From positions 434,001-498,000 of the forward strand of contig JADJAD010000001.1 of NCBI GenBank assembly GCA_016704465.1: a DNA stretch of 64,000 nt, read 5' to 3'. This stretch comes from Gemmatimonadota bacterium (GTDB lineage: Bacteria > Gemmatimonadota > Gemmatimonadetes > Gemmatimonadales > Gemmatimonadaceae). The position numbers and the translations under genes are program-made. Below are positions 18,599-25,547 of this stretch, one piece after another (the first letter of the stretch is position 1; the number at the start of each line of letters is the position of its first letter). The notes below the pieces were generated by a model that saw only the letters and a list, made by a program, of their open reading frames with translations, was not told the DNA's origin and searched no databases.

Positions 18599-19603
18599 AT
18601 GCACCCTTGCCTGACGTCGCCGCCGCCCCGCCCGCGCCCCACGTGGCGTGACCTGCTCCCGCTGGCGACACTGCTGCTCTCCCTGAGTGGATGCGGTGGC
18701 GGCGCCGGTGGAAACGCCACCGTCCCTCCCCCGCCCAGCGTCGACGTGGCCTCGGTGGAGCTCTCGTCCGGCTCCCACACGCTCAACGTTGGAGAGCGTG
18801 TCACGATCACGGCCGTGGCGCGCACGACTGGCGGGGCGGTCGTGACCACGACGCCGGTGTCCTGGAGTACCAGTGCGCCAACCGTCGCACAGGTGGGCAG
18901 CGATGGCACGGTGACCGCCGTTGGCAGGGGGACCGCGTCGATCACCGCCACCGTACAGGGTCGCTCGGCCACGGTGTTGATCACGGTCGACGCCCCCTAC
19001 GACCTCGAGGCGTCAGGGGTCCCTCGCATCGTTACGCGAAGCTACATCGACCTCGCGCGGATCGAGCGGGTCTCGCGCTTTCGATCGGCGGCCGGCCACG
19101 ACTACTCTGATGTCGCGGAGCAGTGCCGCAGCATGAAGCACTACTTCCAGCCGTACCATGGCACCGACTGGGGGGCGGTCACTATCAGCGCGCCGCTCGA
19201 CGGCACGATCACCGCGATCACGGTGGAACGGTCGTTCGGCATGCAGCTGCGCATCGAGTCGCATGTCGTGCCAGCGGTATCGGTGGTGCTGTTCCACGTC
19301 ACGCTCGATTCGGGCGTGGTCGTCGGACGCGAGGTAGCCGCTGGCCAACGTCTTGGACTGCACGTCGGCAATGTGACATCGTCGGATGTGGCGCTGCAGG
19401 TCGCTACGGTCGCAGGGCTGCGCCTTGTCTCGTACTTCGACGCCATGACCGACGAGGCCTTTGCCGCCTATCAGGCGCGCGGCATCGCGTCGCGGAGTGC
19501 CCTGGTGATCGGCGCCAGCGAGCGAGATGCGAATCCGCTGCGCTGTGAGGCTGGAGGCTTTCTCGACACTGGCACGATCAGCAACTGGGTGGACCTGCAG
19601 TAG
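18599..19603 (+). CDS. Lipoprotein with BIG2 domain and degenerate M23-like region
   Basis: A 334-residue lipoprotein (signal ending LSLSGC, Cys32) with a Gly/Ala and Pro linker. Residues about 48-130 form a bacterial Ig-like BIG2 domain: VGERVTITAVA, VSWSTSAPTVAQV, DGTVTAVGRGTASITA. The C-terminal 190 residues have the HGTDWGAV and APLDGTITAI pattern of M23 peptidoglycan endopeptidases, but the usual HxxxD and HxH zinc ligands are incomplete. It is probably a binding or structural envelope protein, not an active peptidase. It follows the AHSA1-VOC gene by 81 bp. Confidence 0.75.
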   Translation: MHPCLTSPPPRPRPTWRDLLPLATLLLSLSGCGGGAGGNATVPPPPSVDVASVELSSGSHTLNVGERVTITAVARTTGGAVVTTTPVSWSTSAPTVAQVGSDGTVTAVGRGTASITATVQGRSATVLITVDAPYDLEASGVPRIVTRSYIDLARIERVSRFRSAAGHDYSDVAEQCRSMKHYFQPYHGTDWGAVTISAPLDGTITAITVERSFGMQLRIESHVVPAVSVVLFHVTLDSGVVVGREVAAGQRLGLHVGNVTSSDVALQVATVAGLRLVSYFDAMTDEAFAAYQARGIASRSALVIGASERDANPLRCEAGGFLDTGTISNWVDLQ

Positions 19604-19753
19604 CAGCGTCAACTGCGCGGACTTGCCCTGGCGGCAGGATGATCGCCGACATGCCCATGACCTCGAGCAACGCGGTGGCAAGGAACGCGTGTCCCAGCTG
19701 CGCCAAGATGCCGACGCGCGACCCGGCGACTCGGCTCCTATCGCTGAACATCC

Positions 19754-21115
19754 TCAGGGTGCAGGGCGCCGTTCCACCGATGGCACGCGCCGGTACACGG
19801 AGTTCCACGACATCACGACGCGACCGTTTGCGGCAACTGCGAACTGCAGCGCCACATCCACCCCAGGCAGGTAGTGCACACCGGGCTGCACCTCGAACGC
19901 CTGATACTGCACGCCTCCCACCCGCACCGCGAGGCGCTCGCCAACCCGCTCCACCACCACCTCGCCAACGGCCGGCACGTCGTATCGCCCCGTCGGGTTG
20001 ACGAGCGTGTCGGCGGCTGGCGGAGGAGTCAACGGTTCCGAATCCCGGCCCTCGGCAAGCGCGATCAGTGCGCGCGGCAGGGCAGACAGCAACCAGACCG
20101 GTGGCGTGTCGTTCGCGACCCACGCCACGGACAGGTTACGGGCGTCGTCCGCATACGCGATGCAGTAGAAGCCGTTGTGATGCCCAGTGTAGTAGCGCTG
20201 CGCACCGTCGGCCGAGACGTACCAGCTGCCGACAGAGATCCCGGTGTCGCTCCCGTCGACGAGACGACCCGGCGTGAGCGCCCGGCGCATCGGCCCCTCC
20301 CCCATCAGCCCCCGATAGCCGGCTGCCCAGCGTTGGAGGTCTACCGCCGACACGTAGATGTTGTCCGCGCCGTAGAATCCTTCCAGGTCGTACGCGTCGT
20401 TCAGCTCCCATCCGCCCGGCACCCGCCGATAGCCCCGGGTACGCGCGCCCACCCAGTCGGCGAAGCGGGCGGGGCGCACGAAGGTATTGAGGCGCAGTGG
20501 GCGCGCGAACCGGGTGCTGATGAACTCCGCGTAGCTCGTGCCAGCCACCCGCTCGATGACCATGGCCGCCATGTCGTAGGCAACGTTGTCGTAGGCGAAG
20601 GCCGTCCCCGGTGCGAACTGCGGCGCCGGACGGCGCTGCGCCATGGCGCCCAGGTGCGTGTCGTTCGTGCGAGGCTCGCCAGCCACGACGAGCGTGTCGA
20701 ACCACTCGTAGTCCGGCAGCCCCGCCGCGTGCGTCAGCAGGTCGATCACCCGATGGTTGGGATACGGAAACGCCGAGAGGTATGCCGCGACCGGATCGTT
20801 CAGGTCGAGACGCTTTTCGTCCGACAGCAGCAGGAGTCCCGCGGCCGTGAATGTCTTGGCGATGGATGCCCCGTCCATCGGCGTATCGGGCGTGAAGGGG
20901 AGCTGCAGTTCGCGGTTGGCCCAGCCGTAGCCTGCCGAGTAGACGACGCGATCGCCATGCGCGATGACCGCGGCGCCCTGGAACAGGTCTCGAGCGACCA
21001 GGTCCCGGACGACAGAATCCGCGCGGCTCGCGACCTCGGTCGTCGTCGGCAGTTGCTCGGTGACCGTGCACGCCGCCACGGAGAGAACGGCGAATCCGAG
21101 TTGGAGCGCCCGCAT
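19754..21115 (-). CDS. Serine hydrolase lipoprotein, beta-lactamase family
   Basis: A 453-residue class C beta-lactamase-like hydrolase, the second in the window. The lipobox is SVAAC (Cys16). The nucleophile motif SIAK lies in MDGASIAKTF, followed by YDN and a GHHNG segment at the usual KTG position. About 90 C-terminal residues after the catalytic domain look like the lipocalin-like tail common in this family. The start at 21115 is preceded by a strong GGAGG and by the bacilliredoxin-like gene 14 nt upstream. The frame is open for 156 more codons but those residues are shadow sequence. Substrate unknown. Confidence 0.87.
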   Translation of the reverse strand: MRALQLGFAVLSVAACTVTEQLPTTTEVASRADSVVRDLVARDLFQGAAVIAHGDRVVYSAGYGWANRELQLPFTPDTPMDGASIAKTFTAAGLLLLSDEKRLDLNDPVAAYLSAFPYPNHRVIDLLTHAAGLPDYEWFDTLVVAGEPRTNDTHLGAMAQRRPAPQFAPGTAFAYDNVAYDMAAMVIERVAGTSYAEFISTRFARPLRLNTFVRPARFADWVGARTRGYRRVPGGWELNDAYDLEGFYGADNIYVSAVDLQRWAAGYRGLMGEGPMRRALTPGRLVDGSDTGISVGSWYVSADGAQRYYTGHHNGFYCIAYADDARNLSVAWVANDTPPVWLLSALPRALIALAEGRDSEPLTPPPAADTLVNPTGRYDVPAVGEVVVERVGERLAVRVGGVQYQAFEVQPGVHYLPGVDVALQFAVAANGRVVMSWNSVYRRVPSVERRPAP

Positions 21116-21129
21116 ACCCTCCTCCCTTG

Positions 21130-21486
21130 CTAAGCGCCGGACGACCCCTGCGTGGTTGCTCCTGTCAACGCCGTCATCGTAACGCCCCGGTGCGAAGTGT
21201 GCCACGCGACGCGACCATCGCGCACGAGGAGTACCTGCGGCGATTCGTGCCGCACCCCGGTGGCCGCTTCTATCGCGTTCGACATGGCCCGCTGCCCGAT
21301 CACGTCGACAAGCGTCACCGGGAGCGACGCCTCGACGTCGGCATACCGCCGCACCTGCTGCTCGGCGATGAACGAGAGGGAGCAGTACGGGCTGTGCTTG
21401 TAGATGACATGCGCCGAGTGACGCTCCAGGAGCGAGGCGGCGTCGGCGCGCTCGGCGTCGAGCCGAGTGAGGGCAGTGACGGGCAT
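21130..21486 (-). CDS. ytxJ: YtxJ/BrxC-type monothiol bacilliredoxin
   Basis: A 118-residue thioredoxin-fold protein matching the YtxJ/BrxC family of Firmicutes. BrxC removes bacillithiol from protein mixed disulfides. The single cysteine is Cys35 in KHSPYCSLS, followed by family blocks VDVIGQRAMSNAI and TGVRHESPQVLL and the WHTSHRGVT end. No second Cys is present, as expected for the monothiol type. It implies that the host uses bacillithiol or a similar thiol, although no bsh genes are in the window. It precedes the serine hydrolase gene by 14 nt and probably shares its transcript. Confidence 0.85.
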   Translation of the reverse strand: MPVTALTRLDAERADAASLLERHSAHVIYKHSPYCSLSFIAEQQVRRYADVEASLPVTLVDVIGQRAMSNAIEAATGVRHESPQVLLVRDGRVAWHTSHRGVTMTALTGATTQGSSGA

Positions 21487-21722
21487 GCGGCGCGGTGGAA
21501 GGGAACGGGAGGAAACTACTCACGCGACGGAGCGGCAATGCACGCGCCGTGGAGGGAGGCGCACCGCGTCGAGTGTCAGGCAATCTTCAGCACGCGGCAC
21601 TGCTGACGGGGCTCGCCCGACACGGGGCTGCAACAAACGTCGCCGGGCGCCCGGCGAATCGGGTTATGCTTGGTCCACGTGCCACGCACCGTCCGCCGTC
21701 AGTCCTCACGACCGTTCCGTCC

Positions 21723-22148
21723 ATGTTCGATGTGTCTCCCGATGCAGGTCTGTGGGGGCTTCTCGCGTCCGCCTTTCTCTCGGCCACGATCCTGCCCGGG
21801 AACTCGGAGGTGGTGCTCGTTGCGCTGCTCGCGAAGTACCCGTTTCTGTTCTGGCAGGCGATCGCGATCGCCACGGTCGGGAACACGCTGGGGGGCATGA
21901 CCTCATATGCGGCCGGTCGCCTCTTGCCGCGCCGCATCGATAACCGGGCAATGCGCCAGTTGCAGCGTCACGGCGAGTGGGCGCTGCTGTTCTCGTGGGT
22001 CCCGGTGGTCGGCGACGCGCTCTGCGTGGCGGCCGGTTGGCTCCGACTCAACGCGTGGGTGAGCCTCGCGATGCTGGCCATTGGCAAGGGGGTGCGATAC
22101 GTGCTGTTGGCCGGGGGGGCGTCGTGGATCGTCGCGCACCTGTTGTAG
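21723..22148 (+). CDS. YqaA family inner membrane protein
   Basis: A 141-residue polytopic membrane protein of the YqaA/VTT (DedA-related) family. Family features are the ILPGNSEVVL segment near residue 20, the NTLGGMTSYAAGR block and the C-terminal GKGVRYVLLA segment. YqaA proteins are small DedA relatives; the superfamily is linked to lipid-carrier flipping and envelope homeostasis, but this subgroup has no proven activity. The ATG at 21723 precedes a short soluble segment, and upstream in-frame residues are not conserved. Single gene. Confidence 0.82.
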   Translation: MFDVSPDAGLWGLLASAFLSATILPGNSEVVLVALLAKYPFLFWQAIAIATVGNTLGGMTSYAAGRLLPRRIDNRAMRQLQRHGEWALLFSWVPVVGDALCVAAGWLRLNAWVSLAMLAIGKGVRYVLLAGGASWIVAHLL

Positions 22149-22264
22149 CGACGTCGCCGGCACGAGCGCGGCGTCGCCTGCTGGCGACAGCGACTGACGG
22201 GGGGCCAGCGCGAGCGAATACCGCCGCTCCCCGAGCGTCGTGCACGACTCCTCCCCCGCCTCCT

Positions 22265-22293
22265 CTTTACAAAGATACCGTTAAGACTTACTA
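22265..22293 (+). promoter_or_regulatory. Candidate sigma70-type promoter for the NSS transporter
   Basis: In an unusually AT-rich patch, TTTACA (22265-22270) and TACTAG (22288-22293) are 17 nt apart, about 80 bp before the transporter ATG. The -10 match is only partial. Confidence 0.35.
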
Positions 22294-22375
22294 GTGCTCA
22301 CTGGCTCAGCACTACGCGACTCACGAATCTCCCGCCCTCCCGTACCACGTCCTGCCCACCGTAACCAGGAACTGC

Positions 22376-23971
22376 ATGTCGGACCACAAGGAAGAATGGG
22401 GATCACGACTCGGGGTGATCCTCGCGGTCGCAGGGTCTGCCGTTGGACTCGGGAATTTTCTCCGGTTTCCCGGGCAGGCGGCGGCCAACGGTGGCGGCGC
22501 CTTTCTCATTCCGTATTTCTGCGCGCTCTTCCTGCTCGGCATCCCGATTGGATGGGCCGAGTGGGCGATGGGACGCTACGGCGGAAAGAAGGGGCTGCAT
22601 TCGGCGCCGATGATCATTGGCGCGGTCGGCAAGGGACGCGTTGCGCGGTACCTCGGCGTCATCGGTGTCATGATTCCGCTCGGTGTGTCGTACTACTACG
22701 TCTTCATCGAGACGTGGACGTTCGGGTACTTCCTCAAGTACCTCACCGGCGGCATTGGCGTGGACGCGACGGCGACCGTCGCGCAGCAGACGGCGCAGTC
22801 TTCCGAGTTCTACAACGCCTTTACCGGCGCGGCGCAGGACGGAGTGCTCTTCACGGGAGACTCGAAGTTCACGATCATCTCGTGGATCGTGGTCTTTGCC
22901 ATCAACTTGTTCTTCGTGTTTCGCGGCTTGTCCAAGGGGATCGAGAAGTTCGTCTCCTGGGCGATGCCGGCCATGGCCATCTGCGCGCTGTTCGTACTCA
23001 TCCGCGTGCTGACGCTCGGGACCCCCGACCCCGGCCAACCCGACCAGAACGTGATCAACGGGCTCGGGTACATGTGGAACCCCAACTATTCCAAGCTGGG
23101 CGACTTCTCCACGTGGATGGCGGCGGCGGGGCAGATTTTCTTCAGCCTCTCGGTCGGCTTCGGGGTGGTTATCAACTATTCGTCATACCTGAAGCGCAAG
23201 GACGACATCGCGCTCTCCGGACTGACGGCGGCCTCCACGAATGAACTGTTCGAGGTCGGCTTCGGCGGCATGATCACCTTGACCGCCGCGTTCGTCTTTC
23301 TGGGCCTGAGCGGGACCACCGCCGCCGTCGCGACCGGGTCGTTCAGCCTCGGCTTCGCCACGCTCCCCGTGGTCTTTGCCAGGATGGGGGCGCTCGGCAA
23401 TTTCGTCGGCGCGGCGTGGTTCTTCATGCTCTTCCTGGCGGCCATCACCAGCTCGCTGTCGATGTACCAGCCGGCGGTCGCCCTGATCAAGGAGTGCCTC
23501 GGCTGGTCACACGCCCGCGCGACCGCGACCATCGCCACCCTGGGAGTCTTCGGGGCGATACTCACCTTGTGGTACACGCAGGGTGGCCAGTTCTGGAGCA
23601 CGATGGACTTCTGGGTCGGCACGTACCTGATCTTCGCGCTGGCCGGCGTGCAGATCATCTACTTCGCCTGGAGCTTCGGGATCGATCGTGGATGGAAGGA
23701 GATCCACCAAGGCGCGTCGATACAGATCCCGCCCGTCTTCAAGTTCATCATGAAGTACGTGGCACCGCTCTATCTCATCATCGTCTTCGTGGGGTTCACC
23801 TTCCAGAACCTGGGTCCCTCGATCACGGCAGCGTGGGCGAGTACCGGGTCGCGCGTCGCCATCATCGCGATCCTCCTGACGCTGTCCTTCCTCGTCATCG
23901 TGACGTACTTCGGTGAACGCCGCCAGCGCGCGCTGGGCGTGGACATCGACGACCTTCAACCGGCCGACTGA
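22376..23971 (+). CDS. Sodium-dependent transporter, NSS/SNF family
   Basis: A 531-residue transporter of the neurotransmitter:sodium symporter family (PF00209), importing an amino acid with sodium. TM1 carries the GSAVGLGNFLRFP sodium/substrate signature at about residues 20-32. About 12 hydrophobic segments follow, with the GGAF and EWAMGRYGG segments typical of bacterial members. The substrate is unknown; bacterial relatives carry tyrosine, tryptophan, methionine or alanine. The ATG at 22376 is the only reasonable start. A 42-residue membrane protein gene follows after 15 nt, an arrangement seen for the methionine/alanine importer MetPS. Confidence 0.9.
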   Translation: MSDHKEEWGSRLGVILAVAGSAVGLGNFLRFPGQAAANGGGAFLIPYFCALFLLGIPIGWAEWAMGRYGGKKGLHSAPMIIGAVGKGRVARYLGVIGVMIPLGVSYYYVFIETWTFGYFLKYLTGGIGVDATATVAQQTAQSSEFYNAFTGAAQDGVLFTGDSKFTIISWIVVFAINLFFVFRGLSKGIEKFVSWAMPAMAICALFVLIRVLTLGTPDPGQPDQNVINGLGYMWNPNYSKLGDFSTWMAAAGQIFFSLSVGFGVVINYSSYLKRKDDIALSGLTAASTNELFEVGFGGMITLTAAFVFLGLSGTTAAVATGSFSLGFATLPVVFARMGALGNFVGAAWFFMLFLAAITSSLSMYQPAVALIKECLGWSHARATATIATLGVFGAILTLWYTQGGQFWSTMDFWVGTYLIFALAGVQIIYFAWSFGIDRGWKEIHQGASIQIPPVFKFIMKYVAPLYLIIVFVGFTFQNLGPSITAAWASTGSRVAIIAILLTLSFLVIVTYFGERRQRALGVDIDDLQPAD

Positions 23972-23986
23972 GCCAGGAGCTGAACA

Positions 23987-24115
23987 ATGACCGTCGGCGG
24001 ATGGATCTGGATGATCGTATCGCTCGTGTTCGTGTGGGGCCTGACGTTCTGGTGCTATCGTCGCGTGCTCACGAGCCCGCAGGAGGAGCGCGTACCGCCG
24101 GGCTACGGCCCGTAG
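23987..24115 (+). CDS. Small transporter subunit (MetS-like, 42 residues)
   Basis: A 42-residue single-span membrane protein, easily missed. One hydrophobic helix (WIWMIVSLVFVWGLTFW, residues 6-22) is followed by CYRR and a polar Pro/Gly tail. AGGAG lies 8 nt before the ATG, and the gene begins 15 nt after the NSS transporter stop. This matches the small subunit of MetPS-type methionine/alanine importers (PF16951). It presumably stabilises the large subunit in the membrane. Confidence 0.8.
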   Translation: MTVGGWIWMIVSLVFVWGLTFWCYRRVLTSPQEERVPPGYGP

Positions 24116-24144
24116 CGCCGGGCAAACGGCGCGCGACATCAATC

Positions 24145-24179
24145 AAGCGGGGCGCCGACAGTCCGTCGGCGCCCCGCTT
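24145..24179. terminator. Bidirectional terminator hairpin
   Basis: A perfect 15-bp inverted repeat (left arm 24145-24159, right arm 24165-24179, 5-nt loop AGTCC) lies between the convergent NSS transporter/MetS-like and thioesterase genes. The stem is mostly GC and closed by AA/TT at its base, so it can end transcription from both sides. Confidence 0.75.
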
Positions 24180-24228
24180 GCCCATCTGGCTGGCGAGCGT
24201 CCGTGCCAGGCGCGGCGCTCGCGCTTCC

Positions 24229-24690
24229 CTACCCGCCCATGTGCGCCGGCAGCCGCACCGCCGTCACCCGTCCACGCGCACATTCGACACCCTCCGCCGT
24301 GACGCTCGCCTCGACGAGCACCTTGCGCGCTCCCACCTCCGTCGCGTGCGCGCGCAGCACGAGCTCGACTCCGATGGGCGTCGGGCGGAGGTAGTCCACG
24401 TGCAGCGAGGCGGTGACGAATCGCCAGGTCGTGTCCACTCCCGGCACTTCACCTGCCGCGGCCATCGATGCGGCGGCGGCCGTCGCCATCGCGTGGCAAT
24501 CGATCAGCGACGCGATCAACCCACCGTACACGAAGCCCGGCATGGAAAGGTGATATGGCGCAGGGGAGAAGTGCGCGGTCGCCTCGCCGTCGCGCCATTC
24601 GCTCTGCACGTGCAAGCCGTGTGCATTGAGTCGGCCGCAGCCGTGGCAGTGGGCGTACGAGTCGGGGTAGAAGTCCTGAAGGGAAGTCAT
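24229..24690 (-). CDS. PaaI-type hotdog thioesterase
   Basis: A 153-residue hotdog-fold protein of the 4HBT/PaaI group, which hydrolyses acyl-CoA or acyl-ACP thioesters. PGFVYGGLIASLIDCHA is the conserved helix-start motif in which the Asp is the likely catalytic residue. An N-terminal CHGCG segment may bind metal but is not a recognised catalytic feature. Its ATG overlaps the stop of the upstream cyclophilin gene by 4 nt, so translation is coupled. The acyl substrate is unknown. Confidence 0.83.
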   Translation of the reverse strand: MTSLQDFYPDSYAHCHGCGRLNAHGLHVQSEWRDGEATAHFSPAPYHLSMPGFVYGGLIASLIDCHAMATAAAASMAAAGEVPGVDTTWRFVTASLHVDYLRPTPIGVELVLRAHATEVGARKVLVEASVTAEGVECARGRVTAVRLPAHMGG

Positions 24691-25416
24691 GGCTGATTGG
24701 GGCGCACGGTGATTCGGATGATTCGGTCGAGCCGCGGGTACTCTCGATCCATGAAGGCGTTCCCCCCGCGTTCAAACGGTCCCTGCTTTCCCTGCCGAAC
24801 GCCGCCCCCCGATTCCTCGCCGTAGCCCGTGTACAGGCTATCGAGCACGGCCATTCCCTCGACCACCGTGCCGAGGACCGTGAAGGGCTCCGCATCGTTG
24901 CGCGTGTTGTCACCCAGGTTCACGTAGACCTGCGTGTTGCGCGTCGCGGGCCGCCCCGGGCCCTCGTAGGAGAAGGCGAAGGTTCCACGCCGGTTCTGCG
25001 ATCGCGGTGGATCGTCCGCGAGGTAGCGCCCCTTCCACGCGGCGTTGACCGCCGAGTCGCCGTGCAGGCCAAACTGCGCGATGTAGCCAGCGCGCACACG
25101 ATGGAAGCGGGTGTCGTCATAGTAACCCAGCCGGGCCAGGTTGTAGAGCCGGTCGGCGCCGATCGGTCCCCAGGCGCGGACAAGCTCCAGCACGAATGGT
25201 CCCCTCGTGGTCTCGACGTGCAGCCGGGAGACGGCGGGGGCGGTGCGACGCCACTCGGGGTTGGAGGGGTCGAGCCACAGCGCGAGGCGGGCCTCGATCG
25301 GGGAAACGCTCGATGCAACGCTCGATGCAACGCTCAACGCCTGACCGCGCGCGCGGCGCGCACGCAACGCTGGCGATCAGGGCGAGGGCCGCGATGGAGA
25401 ATGCAGCAGATTTCAC
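24687..25416 (-). CDS. Exported cyclophilin-type peptidyl-prolyl isomerase, apparent frameshift
   Basis: The downstream frame encodes a cyclophilin domain (TTRGPFVLELVRAWGPIGADRL, FHRVRAGYIAQFG, GTFAFSYEGPG, FTVLGTVVEGM), a periplasmic folding helper. Its own frame begins with an Arg/Ala-rich stretch without a signal. The adjacent frame, from the GTG at 25416, encodes a clear signal peptide (KSAAFSIAALALIASVACA). The frames meet at the CG dinucleotide run 25346-25355; restoring one CG unit joins signal and enzyme. The protein is therefore probably exported, perhaps as a lipoprotein. The mature N-terminus carries a 12-bp in-frame repeat encoding SVAS units. The joined reading is inference; without it the start would be 25367. 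Confidence 0.72.
25306..25340. repeat. 12-bp tandem repeat within the cyclophilin gene
   Basis: The unit ACGCTCGATGCA occurs twice plus a partial third copy, encoding SVAS-type repeats after the signal peptide region. Confidence 0.8.
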
Positions 25417-25547
25417 GCACAATGCTGCGCTGGCGCGCGTGAGCCACGCAAGGGCGCTGGCGCCGACGTGATGCCCGCCTGCGCCTGCCTCACCTCGTGG
25501 CCACCCGACGACCCGGTGCCTCGAGGCGAGTGCGGCGACGCCGCGCC

